Assembly: GCA_036898135.1 (NCBI GenBank)
Contig: CM072511.1
Span: 39,935,556 to 39,999,555, forward strand
DNA from: Oncomelania hupensis
Taxonomy: Eukaryota > Mollusca > Gastropoda > Littorinimorpha > Pomatiopsidae
Direction: 5' to 3'
DNA: 64,000 nt
Of this stretch, positions 33,514 to 45,887 are shown in pieces (within the stretch, counting starts at the first letter, position 1; each line of letters opens with the position of its first letter). A model generated the notes under the pieces. That model saw only the letters and a program-made list of their open reading frames with translations, was not told the origin of the DNA and made no database searches. A program made the translations under genes and the position numbers.

Positions 33514-33615
33514 AATATAATATAATATAATATAATATAATATAATATAATATAATATAATATAATATAATATAATATAATATAATATAATATAATATAA
33601 TATAATATAATATAA
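33514..33615. repeat. (AATAT)n array, about 20 units
   Basis: A perfect pentanucleotide array directly after the LINE tail. It has four times as many units as on the 5' side. Confidence 0.95.
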
Positions 33616-34500
33616 GTTTTTAACTGTATTTTATTGTAGTTTACTTTCTTTTCTTTCAGCGCTTTTGTTTATCGGATTTTCCTATTAGATTCATGATAAG
33701 CAACATCCTCTTTTGCCAATGGGATGGGGTTTAAATCCAGCTGTGTCGCTTCAGTGGCACGATTAAGTCTCATGCCCCAGGTAGTGTTTTTTCTCTAGTT
33801 AATTATCACTTATATAACAAACTACGTACAAGGATTTTCCCCAATGCAAAGCTCTGGTACCAACCACTGCTCGTATAGCTAATGAATGTTATTCAATCAT
33901 TACTTTATGTAACGCGTTTTCGCAAGATCTATCAGACTTTACAACAACACCCCCTTTCATCTCTTACATGTTCTCTTCCACTTCGCCCAACAAGTTTGCC
34001 TATAAAAGTTATGCTGTAAGAAAATATCCAGACTCGCTCAAGGTTATACCAAAGTTTGCCTTCCATGTAAAAATTTATTAGTGTGTTTCCTACTGCTACG
34101 CAAATGCATAAAATCATAGAGTTTATTTAAAAATTGTTTGTGATGCACACATCATTGTTTTTAAAATAACAAAAAAAACACCAAAATAACTATGTTAAAA
34201 CAAAAACATGAATGTCTCAAATACATCTAACCCGCAAATGCATAAAATCATGGAATTGTTATGTTCCACATTAAATAACAAACTAATTTAGGACAAGGAT
34301 AAGACTTTCGGAACTAGCTTAACTCTACTTAGAGAAAACAACAGAAGGTATGCAAAAGTTATTACAATGTGAATGTGTTTTGGAAAAGAGCTGGGGAAAG
34401 AGTGTTGACTAGTTTTCTTTCGTGTTCGTTTTTGCTGCTGTTTGTTTTTAAACAGTTATCGTTTAGCTGAGCATTCCTTGTGCAGAAAAGTAACAACGGC
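33616..34500. other. no recognised gene
   Basis: AT-rich. A 20-bp direct repeat GCAAATGCATAAAATCAT plus two bases recurs at about 34100 and 34232. Confidence 0.4.
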
Positions 34501-34501
34501 T

Positions 34502-35030
34502 TTGATCCAGTGTTCCCTCCACACACAAAAAATGAGAGTCCTTGGGACTCCCAGGTATAAAATTTTAAGAGTCCTTGTGCAAATTTTGAGAGTCCCCAAA
34601 TCGGAAAAAAAATATGTAAAAACAAGTCCAAGCCTAACTTTTTTTTTTAAACTCTGTTAAAGCGTCACATTAGTTATCATAATCATATAAAACCAAAAAA
34701 TTAAAACATGTATTACATGTTTATTTAAGCCTGAGTCGCTTGGTTGCTGCAAACTCCTTCAGAGCACCCTGCACAACAGCTTCTGGGTTCTTGTCTGCCA
34801 AAATCATCACACAATCTTTAATCGTCTGCAATGGCAGTATGAGTTGGGTTCTGATTCTGATTATGCCGTGAATTAGTTCGACACTCGTTGGTCGTATTTT
34901 TGACTTCAGCGATTCGAAAAAAAATGTGTGCTTCCACACATGACGCACACATGCAAATTTTTCTGCGTCATTTTACATATTTTGTGCGTAATTGACGCAC
35001 TACTGTGCGTAATCGGGAACACTGTTGATC
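34502..35030. mobile_element. hAT-like non-autonomous DNA transposon, 517 bp
   Basis: Perfect 10-bp terminal inverted repeats CAGTGTTCCC (34508-34517) and GGGAACACTG (35015-35024) are flanked by the perfect 6-bp direct repeat TTGATC (34502-34507, 35025-35030). CAGTGTTCCC-type ends and a GTGCGTAATTGACGCAC sub-terminal palindrome are typical of animal hAT elements, whose TSD is normally 8 bp; 6 bp is odd. A 75-codon minus-strand frame (34948-34721) inside shows no recognised transposase motif. Confidence 0.7.
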
Positions 35031-35455
35031 TATTGTCTATTTAAAAGTTTGCAATCTGCCCACCAAATGTTTGATTTAGTGTATTCACTGGCTGTACAAG
35101 ACAAGCACAATACATTTATTTGTGATGGAGTTCCACAGTAAACGGGCATTACTCCCCCCCCCCCCCCCAAATTAAGTGGGCTGAATGCGGCCTTTGTTTC
35201 GCAAAATGCGAAAGAAGAGGAGAATGATAAGGAAAGGAAGTCAGGATAGCGGTAGGTAAAGAGGAAAGAGCGAACGAACGAAAGAATGAAAGAAACAAAA
35301 AAAAAAGAAAGAAAGACAAAACAGAAGTAGGAGGAAGATAGAAGAGAATGTTGAGAAAAAAAAAGAGGAAGAGAAGAATAAGAAATGCAAGTAAAAGAGA
35401 AAATGAATCATACTGAAGTAATTTTTTTTGTTGCATTACTTGTTAGATTGTTTCC

Positions 35456-35549
35456 AACTCCAGCACCACTGGTCCTGATTTGGCTCGGAAGAGTCCGCTG
35501 GACCTAAAGCAATAATCTTGTATTGTATTGTATTGTAACTCCAGCACCA
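35456..35549 (+). mobile_element. hairpin-tail retroposon fragment
   Basis: The 68-bp element at 35469-35536 holds the 3' hairpin, AAAGCAATAA and a (TATTG)n tail. A 13-bp TSD, AACTCCAGCACCA, lies at 35456-35468 and 35537-35549. It is a strongly 5'-truncated copy. Confidence 0.9.
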
Positions 35550-35689
35550 ATAATTACATTCTCACACACGCAGTTTACACACATGTACGCGCTCTAAACA
35601 ATTAGTTAAAAGGTTAAGAAATGTTGAGGGGAAGGGGACGTTGTGGTATAGAGAAAGGTGGATATAACAAGGGCAGCAACGAGGAAGGG

Positions 35690-35691
<2 letters not shown>

Positions 35692-35766
<75 letters not shown>
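35692..35766. repeat. (AAT)n microsatellite at a SINE 3' end
   Basis: A perfect AAT array of 25 units that directly continues the SINE tail at 35767 (minus-strand ATT). Confidence 0.9.
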
Positions 35767-35768
<2 letters not shown>

Positions 35769-36150
35769 AGGATGCTATATACGCGCCTTTCCCCAAATCA
35801 ATCAGGCTCAAAGCGCGGCGATCTATACCAACATACACGCTCACCTGTCTCATCCACCCTCACACACACACCAAATACACATCCATCACTCAAACAGGTG
35901 GTGTAAAGGCAGGGAGATCGCTATTAGAAGACGGAAAGAAAATCGAATTTTTATTTTTGAAATTTTTTATATTGACTGCGTCCTGTACCATTATTGAAGG
36001 GAGGGAGGAAACCGGAGTGCCCGGAGAAAACACTCGGTGACCTCAATAGTCTCGTACCTAAGTCACATACGTTCGCCCCTTGCGGGAATCGAACCCGCGA
36101 CCTTCGGCATAGGAAACCGGCGACTTATCCACTGCGCCACGAGGGATGCG
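35767..36150 (-). mobile_element. tRNA-derived SINE with a CR1/L2-type tail
   Basis: On the minus strand a tRNA-like head starts near 36150, with A box TGGCGCAGTGGATAA (36139-36125) and B box GGTTCGATTCC (36095-36085). The T arm GCGGG/CCCGC is perfect but the anticodon arm does not fold well, so it is not a tRNA gene. A central core contains CCGGGCACTCCGGTTTCC (near 36025-36008). The 3' end contains GCGCTTTGAG and GGCGCGTATATAG before (ATT)n, like the CR1/L2 remnant at 47383. Confidence 0.7.
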
Positions 36151-36159
36151 GTAGGGCTG

Positions 36160-36750
36160 AAGGGTGAAGAGGAGTTGTAGGATCAAAGAGATAATTTTCA
36201 AGCGGGAGATGTGGGTGGGGGGTGGGGAGGAGGGAGGGAGAGGCGAAGGGGACTTTAATTTCGTGACATCCGCCCAGAGTGCGCACTAGGGGCCCACACT
36301 CTCATTAAAGAATATTAAAAAATTTTTAAATAAATAAGACGATATAACATACCATAAAATTAAAAAAAATATTAACAATGAATTAAGTTGAAACTAAAAT
36401 ATAAAAAAAAAAGAAGAAGGAAGAAACAATTTCACACAAAAAAATCCGCTGTGATTTTCCACCCTTTTATTTCTTTCTGTCTTTTCTTTTTATTCTGCAA
36501 AATGAATTTAAGCTCTCCGAGGCTGTCGGTGGTACATTCAACGAACCTTTAAATAATTGATGATTTTGTAATAAGGATGCCGACGAAACAGAAAGAAACA
36601 AACAAACAAAAAAGATTCTAGAAAGAAATGGGACAATACCGAGACTACAAATCGTCAAAAGTGAACGAAAAAATTAGAGTCACGATGAAAATAATTTATA
36701 ATGAGAATGGCTGGAAGAAGAGGAAACAAAAGAAGAAGATGAAGAAGTTG
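36160..36750. other. no recognised gene
   Basis: G-rich 36200-36255, then A-rich sequence. Nothing recognised. Confidence 0.4.
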
Positions 36751-36754
36751 GAGA

Positions 36755-36825
36755 AGCTCGAAGAAGAAGAAGAAGACGAAGAAGAAGAAGAAGAAGAAGA
36801 AGAAGAAGAAGAAGAAGAAGAAGAA

Positions 36826-36877
<52 letters not shown>

Positions 36878-36990
36878 TTGATGGTAGATTTATGAAAATA
36901 AGATAAAAGTGCAATAAAATGTATACTGTACAAGAAAACCTGCAGAAGAATACTGAGAATAAGTAGGAGAGAGAAAAGTAACAGAATTAA

Positions 36991-37076
<86 letters not shown>

Positions 37077-37195
37077 GGAGGAGGAGGAGGAGAAGGAAGA
37101 GAAAGAAGAGACGAAAAGTGTGAAGGATGAGAAGAAGAAGAAGAAGAAGAAGGAGGAGGAGGAGGAGGAGGAGGAGGAGGAAAAGAAGAAGTAGT
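36755..37195. repeat. (GAA)(GAT) and (GAT)(GAG)(GAA) compound microsatellites
   Basis: GAA then GAT at 36755-36876, and GAT (36990-37073) followed by GAG/GAA-rich purine tract to about 37195. About 110 bp of ordinary sequence separates them. Confidence 0.92.
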
Positions 37196-37611
37196 AGGAG
37201 AAGAAATCGTAACAAGAAAGAGAACTAGACGATAATCACAGAAGGAATTAACAAAGCCCTATTTTATTTTAACAAAGGCATGGACGAACAAAGCGTACGT
37301 CTCCATGTTATTTACACTTTTATTTCTCAACATGGTGACAAAAGATCACGAACGATCCACGATCAAAACCAGGAAATAAAATAATTATTATATTGTGTAT
37401 AATAAGCGTTGTAAATTATTTTTCTTCAATAAACCCTTTTCTTCGTTATGCTTTTTTTCCTCCTTATCCCTCTACTCTCTTTCGTCTTTTTTTTCAATCA
37501 GGTTTTATTGAATTGTTGAGTACATTTTGAATTGATTGGTGATCGATTGGTGAATGTATTGTTGAGTAAGTTTAGCACATGCTAGCTGCTGCTACCTGCG
37601 TAACAAAGGGG

Positions 37612-38395
37612 ACGTGTGTGTTTATTGTCTATTATTCACCTAAGTGATTTAGACATTAAAAATAAGAAAATTTGCATATTAATGAACTAATTGAAATAAT
37701 TAACTATATCAACTAATCAATTCATTAACAAGAACAACTGAAAAAAAATTAATTAAATGACTCTCTCTCTCTCCCTCCCTCTCTCTCTCTACCACCTACC
37801 TCTATGATTTAATTTACACATGCACTCTTCATATATAGTCACCTAAAAAAACTACATAAATCTTCCAACGGATAAATAAATAAAACATTTTCCAAGCTTT
37901 AAACAAACTGACAAATTTAAATCACTTAGTATTTTAATGTTTTTAATTTCCACTGGTAGCAAAAAGTCAAAATCATTGCATTTAAACAGTATATGAACCA
38001 GTAAAAAAGCACAATTACATGAGCAACAAATATTTTTACAAAATTTAGTTCGTAATTAATTTAACATAATTATATATACTAATGCTACAACAGGTCTTGA
38101 AAAACCAAAATGTAACGAATATTGGGGTGATTAATTGTATTTAAAAAAAAGAGCTTTTTTATTCTGTTGATTGTTCTTTAGTAGATAAAGATATGCGAAC
38201 AGTAACTGAATTCAAGATCAAAACACCGTTACTTTTCCTCTCGATCTGCCCAATCATTAAAGATGAAACCATAATGTGATGGTATCCAACAGAAATTAAC
38301 TTCTGTCTCCTTTATAATCAAACTAGGAACATCATGTTTGATTTCTTAAATTATTTCTTGTCGTTCCTTGCTATTTGTAGTATTCAAAGCCTGTA
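37612..38395 (-). pseudogene. decayed 3' part of the esterase-LINE family
   Basis: The plus-strand start TTTATTGTCTATTATTCACC matches the tail region at 22834-22862. On the minus strand near 38250-38300 it encodes FCWIPSHYGF...NDWADR, the RNase H end found in the complete element near 23520-23580. Many indels and a CT-rich insertion have broken the frame. The 5' end is lost where the GGATA-tailed fragment begins. Confidence 0.7.
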
Positions 38396-38690
38396 AAACA
38401 TGACATGCTCACAGTGGTGAAGAAACGGAAACTCCGTTGGTATGGCCATGTCACCAGGGCACCAGGCCTTGCAAAGACCATCCTACAAGACACGGTTCAG
38501 GGAGGCAAAAAAAGAGGGAGACAGAAAAAGAGATGGGAGGATAACATTTGAGAATGGACTGGCCTGACACTGAGCGAAGCCATGAGGTTGCTGAGGACAG
38601 AGAAAGATGGAGTACGCTGGTTAAACGATCATCTGTGGTGCCCCAACGACTTTGAGTTACGAGATAAGATAGGTTAGGATATGCGCGGAA
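38396..38690 (+). mobile_element. GGATA-tailed RTE-like LINE, 3' fragment (copy 5)
   Basis: Matches the last 280 bp of the long copy, from GCTCACAGTGGTGAAGAAAC to a degenerate GATAAGATAGGTTAGGATA tail. A TGA replaces a codon in the ...NIREW region. No TSD was found. It abuts an older LINE fragment. Confidence 0.8.
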
Positions 38691-39159
38691 ATAACTATCA
38701 CTACTAGCCTGGTTGAAGTAATCAGGTGACTCATGTGGTTTTATTGGGAAAATAAGATAGCCTCCTACGCTACGACAATCATCCTAAATTTCTATCTACG
38801 AACCTACACCGTACGCTCTGAAGTAACCACAAACCTGATTGGTGCATTAATATGATACATAGGTTTTGTATTTCGATGCTTTACCAACCTCCCCTCGAGA
38901 TTCGCTTCTTGACAAGAATTATGATCTATAACTTTTGTTTCATGAACATTAATATGAAATTTGAGGCATCCCTTGATACATTCCCCTTTTTTTGTCACCA
39001 TCAGTTTTCTGTCACTTCGTTTTTGTTATGATGGAAGAATGAAAAGTGTAGAAAGTGTGTGTACGTATAAACACGTTTTGGTTTAAACATGTGCTTTATT
39101 AAAGGAAAAAAAACCATGATAAAGTAAAATATTTTATGGAATGTAATGGAAAACACGTT

Positions 39160-40030
<871 letters not shown>

Positions 40031-40352
40031 GTCTACTTGTCTCTCCGTCTCTCTTTCTCTTTGAACGTTAGTTCACCAGGCCCGGAGCACGGGTGAAAGA
40101 AAACGAACAATTACACCCGGTTCCTCAACTGTTCCATGCCCATTTCTGGGACACTGATAGTTACCAGGTACTAAGTGATCGATTCAACATTTAGTCTTGC
40201 ATAAAGTTGGCATGTGGGTTGTTGTTCTGCATGATCAAGTATTGTGATGACGACGATTGATTTTGAAAAGGAATTAATTCCTATAAAATGCACACCGCTT
40301 TCCTAAAGGAAACAATGTATGTGCGGCCGTTTTGTTTTACCCCTATTGTATG

Positions 40353-40356
<4 letters not shown>

Positions 40357-40450
<94 letters not shown>

Positions 40451-40460
40451 TTCTCTCTCA

Positions 40461-40530
<70 letters not shown>
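40357..40530. repeat. (CT)n-(CA)n-(CT)n microsatellite
   Basis: CT 40357-40418, CA 40419-40446, CT 40450-40530 with small interruptions. Confidence 0.92.
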
Positions 40531-40534
<4 letters not shown>

Positions 40535-41125
40535 TTCACAACACGGATGATGCTTCTGACGCAGAAATGGTCAGGTGATACAGCTCTAACTAATCTGGAT
40601 TCTAAAACCAGTTTCGGGTTTTGGTTGGGATTGGGCTAGGGTGGAGGGGATTAAGATAATTATGATCTTCAACTTCGCGTAATGAGTAAAACATTATGTT
40701 TAGTGTGCGCATTGAAGTATTTCTGACACAGGGCTGTACCAGCCCAAGGAGGTACTCAAGGCACTGTCCGATGACTAACTCAAGCCGCATAAGGCTCCAA
40801 CTTGCTATTTGATGCATCTTGATGATTAGGATTAGGATACTTATGGTAGAAAGGGGTAGGTGGATGAGTGGGTGGAAATGAAGGTTGGAAATGTGCGTGG
40901 GATACGAGGAGAGGCTGAACGGGGGTGTTGATAGGGAGAAGATGAGAGTGGGTTAGAATGGTCTCATACATTTGATTTGTCATTCATTATACATGAGACA
41001 TAGTTTGACAGATGCTTCAGGCTTCGTGTTTCCGTTAATAATTGATACTGATTGTTATGACTATTGCCTCCGTAGCCCCAAATTATCGCCATCTTCTTAT
41101 AAGTTCTTATATCGCCCACACTATT
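40535..41125. other. no recognised gene
   Basis: Unique-looking sequence with no recognised feature. Confidence 0.4.
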
Positions 41126-41129
41126 ATCG

Positions 41130-41144
41130 TCGTCGTCATCATCG

Positions 41145-41228
<84 letters not shown>
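41130..41228. repeat. (ATC)n microsatellite
   Basis: About 28 ATC units with GTC variants at the left edge. Confidence 0.95.
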
Positions 41229-41229
41229 A

Positions 41230-42340
41230 CATCGTCTTGCGAAGATATTTATGACCTACCCTCTTGTAAACATAAATCCATAAACGCTCTCGAATTTAAT
41301 TGTGAAACATTTCGACATCTTCGAAAGAAATTCATTTTCTAAAAGCAATATTGTTTCGTTTAAAGGTTGAAGATTATAAACAATATAACTGCTTTATTCC
41401 TTATTTTCATTTCACTGTTCTCATTTCGCTTTATCTGCTGTGTGGGAGGTATTTTCATTAAAAAAAAATTGTTTATTGCGTTGTCATCCCTAGTCATTTC
41501 GCAACGGCGTGCACTTGTGATCATGCTAGTGTTGTGTAGAAATGTTATGCAAGTAATATATTTCCATTCACTGAAAGAGATAAAAACAGCAAAACCCAAA
41601 TGCTCGATTGTATTAAAATATTTTTCAAAATAAAATCATAGGTTGATATTTAAATTCATTTATTCAATCAGTTAATCAGTCAGTCAGTCACAAAGCAGAC
41701 GCTCGTCTATGGTGCAGGATTTGGATCGAAGTTTAATCGACAGGGTTGAACTCCAAAGTTTTTGCGGCAGAAACCTGGTTCGAAGTTGAGTCGACAGAAT
41801 CGAACAGGTTGTTGCGAAACGTTCTCCTAGAAACCTGGAAACCATGCGTGGTAAAGGAAATTAACTTAGATCGAACTAATCAAACATTGTGATCAGGAAG
41901 GCGTCTGGCTGTGGTGGGAAGACTAAAGGGAGATCCTAATCCCCCAGCGGTCTTTGATGCCCGTTTATTTATTAGCCACCTTCCACTCTTCCAATCTGTT
42001 TTGTTTAGAGCGGTCCTGGCTGGGCTGGCCAGGCTCTCCTTAATGAGGCTACAGGTCGTGCTCAGACCCATAAACTCGTCAAAACATACTATAAGAAGAA
42101 ACCACAGACAAAGCAAAACGTAATTTCAAGACTTTGTCTCTCATCTAGCCGAAAGAGGTTTAAAACCAAAGTTTGGAACCTCCGGCTCGCTCTCGTCCAG
42201 TTTTATTCCATTCTACCTACCTTTGTTGCTGCTGTTGGTGGCGGTATTGGGGTTGGTGTTGGTGTTGTTTTCGTAGGTGGTGGTGGTGGTGATAGTGAGG
42301 GGTGTGGAGGTGGAGGAGAGAGGTGATGGTATTCTTTCGC
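41230..42340. other. no recognised gene; two-copy direct repeat at 41721-41837
   Basis: Two diverged units of about 58 bp, each with CGAAGTT, TCGACAG and ending AGAAACCTGG, sit side by side. 41880-42120 has opposed open frames without a recognised domain. Confidence 0.35.
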
Positions 42341-42343
42341 TTA

Positions 42344-42390
42344 CTTGTTTGTTTCTTTAAATCCTTTTCTCTTAAGTGGTTTTAGACTTA
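42344..42390 (-). mobile_element. 3' end fragment of the esterase-LINE family
   Basis: On the minus strand GTCTAAAACCACTT and a tail AAGAAACAAACAAG match GTCTAAAATCACTT and the (CAAA)n tail of the complete element. It is only about 45 bp, so it is less secure. Confidence 0.5.
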
Positions 42391-42426
42391 ACTTTCCTTT
42401 ATATCATTATTGTTATTGATGTTGTT

Positions 42427-43064
42427 CTTTCTTCTTCTTCTTCTTCTTCTTCTTCTTCTTCTTCTTCTTCTTCTTCTTCTTCTTCTTCTTCTTCTTCTTC
42501 TTCTTCTTCTTCTTCTTCTTCTTCTCTTCTCCTTCTCCTCCTCCTCCTCCTCCTCTTCTCTTCTTCTTCTTCTTCTTCTTCTTCTTCTTCTTCTTCTTCT
42601 TCTTCTTCTTCTTCTTCTTCTTCTTCTTCTTCTTCTTCTTCTTCTTCTCCTCCTTCTCTTCTTCTTCTTCTTCTTCTTCTTCTTCTTCTTCTTCTTCTTC
42701 TTCTTCTTCTTCTTCTCCTCCTCCTCTTCCTCTTCTTCTTCTTCTCCTCCTCCTCCTTCTCCTCCTCCTCCTCCTTCTCTCCTTCTTCTTCTTCTTCTTC
42801 TTCTTCTTCTTCTTCTTCTTCTTCTTCTTCTTCTTCTTCTTCTTCTTCTTCTTCTTCTTCTTCTTCTTCTTCTTTTTACCATCAGTCTCATCAGTTTGCG
42901 AAGAATGGATTTGTTTTTAATTCTCGTCTTGAGTGACTCCATAACATGTGCTTATCGCTTCTTCTTCTTCTTCTTCTTCTTCTTCTTCTTCTTCTTCTTC
43001 TTCTTCTTCTTCTTCTTCTTCTTCTTCTTCTTCTTCTTCTTCTTCTTCTTCTTCTTCTTCTTCT
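42427..43064. repeat. (CTT)n homopyrimidine tracts
   Basis: 445 bp of CTT/CTC-only sequence at 42427-42872 and (CTT)n at 42957-43063. Every base is pyrimidine on the plus strand, a composition able to form triplex DNA. Very long Ser, Leu, Phe, Lys, Glu or Arg frames here are artefacts. Confidence 0.95.
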
Positions 43065-43069
43065 ATATC

Positions 43070-43925
43070 CATCTTGAATTAACTAGCACACTTTTCAGAC
43101 CAGGCTGGCTGCAAAATCCCGTTTCCAGTTTGTCATTACTGCCTCCGTGTAATTTGACCATTTAACGTTAACTAGATGAATCCGACCACCAAGCCTTAAA
43201 AAAAAACGACCACGCTACTTGCAAGCAAGAGATATCAAAATAATAACATTCATCCCACGGAATTAATACTTAAGGCATCATTTTCTGTTTAAATTGACCT
43301 GGTTGAAAATGAAAGAACTTTTGTTTATGAGGGTATTCCCTCAGTTCAAGTTTGTAACTATACAACTTTGTTTTTTTCGCCTCACACGTGTAAGCCTACT
43401 ATCTTAGAAAACCACATGCACACAAAAGATCTGACATGAAATTGAAACTTTTAAGATAAGTAAAAAGATGGCTGCTGGGTCTTCATACATTTTTTTTGTT
43501 AAATACGTTTTTCGCGATGATTGGAACAAGCAGGTATGTGTACCATCTTGCTTTCTTTCTCATTATGCCATCATAAATAAGCAGTAACTAATAGTTTGTT
43601 GTGTCTTTTGTTTTTTTTGGGGGGGAAGGAGAAAGAGGGGGGTAGGTGGCAGGACGTGGTTAAGGGGTGAGGGTGTTTGGTAAATAATTATACCGTTGTA
43701 ATTGATTTTTGTTCATTTTATTTAATTTTATTTATTTTAAGTTATGTGTGTTTATAATTTAATGTGTTGACGAGTATTACAGATGTGAATAGGCGGTTAA
43801 ATAAAATAAAATAAAATAAATAAATGTTATGTACACTTCTTCTTTACTAAAATACTTCCTCTTATCTTTTATACTTAGGGCAGCGTTTAATATAATCGTG
43901 TTGAAAATCAAGAAATGTCTCCTCT
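43070..43925. other. no recognised gene
   Basis: AT-rich. Nothing recognised. Confidence 0.4.
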
Positions 43926-44327
43926 AACGCACGAGGAATACAAAGCATGGAGATGAGGTGCTACAGAAGACTTCTGGGCATTTCCTATACCCAACACATC
44001 ACCAAGACGAAGTCCGACAGACCATCACACAAGCCATTGGACAACACGATGACCTGCTCACAGCGCTGAAGAAACGGAAACTCCGATGGTATGGCCACGT
44101 CATCAGATCATAAGCAAAGACCATTCTGCAAGGCACAGTGCAAGGAGGTAGAAGAAGAGGGAGACCGAAAAAGAGGTGGGAGGACAACATTCGAGAATGG
44201 ACTGGTTTGACACTGAGCGAAGCCATCAGGGCTGCTCAGGACAGAGAAATATGGTTAAACGAACATCTGTGGTGCCCCTACGACCTCCGGGTTACGGGAC
44301 AGGATAGGATAGGATAGGAACGCACGA
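43926..44327 (+). mobile_element. GGATA-tailed RTE-like LINE, 3' fragment (copy 6)
   Basis: The element at 43935-44318 encodes the C-terminal part (MEMRCYRRLLGI) with small deletions, and ends in GGATAGGATAGGATAGG. The 9-bp TSD AACGCACGA is at 43926-43934 and 44319-44327. It has CAA where copy 4 has a stop. Confidence 0.9.
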
Positions 44328-44768
44328 TCAACATTTCTTCTCAATCTGCCCGAAATACTTCAACGGAGAATTTTAGCAGCTCGCCCTTTTTGTAATTACC
44401 TAAAACATGTTAACATTGATGTGAAATTAATACTCAAGGTATCGGTTACTGTTGAAAGTGATATCCTGAGCAATGAGAGTTGTCTGCCCAACCACAAAAT
44501 ATAATTTGTCGTTACTGAAAAAAGTCCAGATTAAATCCACAGTTTCTAATTCTTATTTCAAGCCTTTTGTGAGCATAATTCAGTCTGTTCTGATATTATT
44601 TTTGGATCTAAATCTGTCGCGGGAGACACATTTCCTTCATAGTTCTTCTTCTGTTTGCTTCTTCTTGCTGTGTTCGTTTCGATTCTTGATGTCCTCCTTC
44701 GGCTTCTGTTTGCTATTGCTGATTCTTCTTCTGTTTGCTTGTCGATGTTGTTGTTGCTCTTTCTTCTT

Positions 44769-44771
<3 letters not shown>

Positions 44772-44865
<94 letters not shown>

Positions 44866-45019
44866 TTCTTCTTCTTCTTCTTCTTCTTCTTCTTCTTCTT
44901 CTTCTTCTTCTTCTTCTTCTTCTTTTTCTTCTTCTTCTTCTTCTTCTTCTTCTTCTTCTTCTTCTTCTTCTTCTTCTTCTTCTTCTTCTTCTTCTTCTTC
45001 TTCTTCTTCTTCTTCTTCT
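44772..45019. repeat. (ATC)n joined to (TTC)n
   Basis: ATC to 44865 then TTC to 45019, phase kept at the junction. Confidence 0.95.
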
Positions 45020-45429
45020 ATGACACATTTACCCTGTCAACATCTTTCAACTGTCAACTTCTTCAGTATCTTAGCACACCGAAGGAGTTTTCGGCCAAGG
45101 CAAGGGTTTATCTACTCTTTACCACGTCACAACATATAATTAATGTCCAATCCGCATAAGATAGTGAGTATGTGCCCCTGTGATCTTACATTTCCGTTTA
45201 GTGTAGGCCTGTGTGCTTAGCGATTTTTATATTCTTTTATGAACATATTTATCTAAAAGTCTTACGTTGTTGTATATTGATGCGATTATCGCTTACCAAC
45301 AGTGATTGTTATGTTGCAATACCTTCTATCATGATTATGACACTGAACGTGAATCATGTGATAGGTATTTGTTTTCCCCATGTAACTTCTTATGATTACA
45401 GTTTTAAATGGTTAATTCAGTAATGTCTT

Positions 45430-45578
45430 CGTTATATACTTTTATCCTGTTTTACTGTTTACTGTTTATTGTTGTTACATTGTCCTTTATCGTCTTGTGA
45501 CATTTATATCTGGCACCACGTGTGAATTTCTCTTTGATTGAGATAATAAAGTGATCGTATTCGTATTCGTAACCTAGG
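45430..45578 (+). mobile_element. CR1/L2-type LINE 3' end fragment
   Basis: GATAATAAAGTGATCGTATTCGTATTCG at 45540-45571 is like the AATAAAGATTCGTATTCG tail at 60217-60234. No coding part is attached. Confidence 0.5.
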
Positions 45579-45887
45579 ATGCTGAGCATTTGGAGAAAAA
45601 AAGGTCAGGAACCTAGGTTCGGGATCTGAGAACCTCGAATAAAAAAAGGCTTTTGAACCTCCAGGAACTTTCCACGAACCTTCCAATTAAGAAAGGCCCA
45701 TTAAGGTTCTAAACCAAGAACCAAGGGGAGTAACTGACAAGTTTGAATTCGGCCAACTTTATTACCTTGCATGTTTTGTAGATCCACAAAAAGAGACTTC
45801 CACTACTCTTGCTTTTTTAGATCCACGAGCGATTATCTTAAAGGGCCCCAATGCGAAGGCTTTGTGTACCCTAACATACGCATTGCC

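Noticed and set aside
36063..36150. Functional tRNA gene on the minus strand
   Set aside because: A and B boxes and the T arm are good, but the anticodon arm does not pair and a SINE body and tail follow.
42376..43165. Long Ser, Leu, Lys or Arg frames of up to 251 codons
   Set aside because: By-product of (CTT)n homopyrimidine tracts in all frames.
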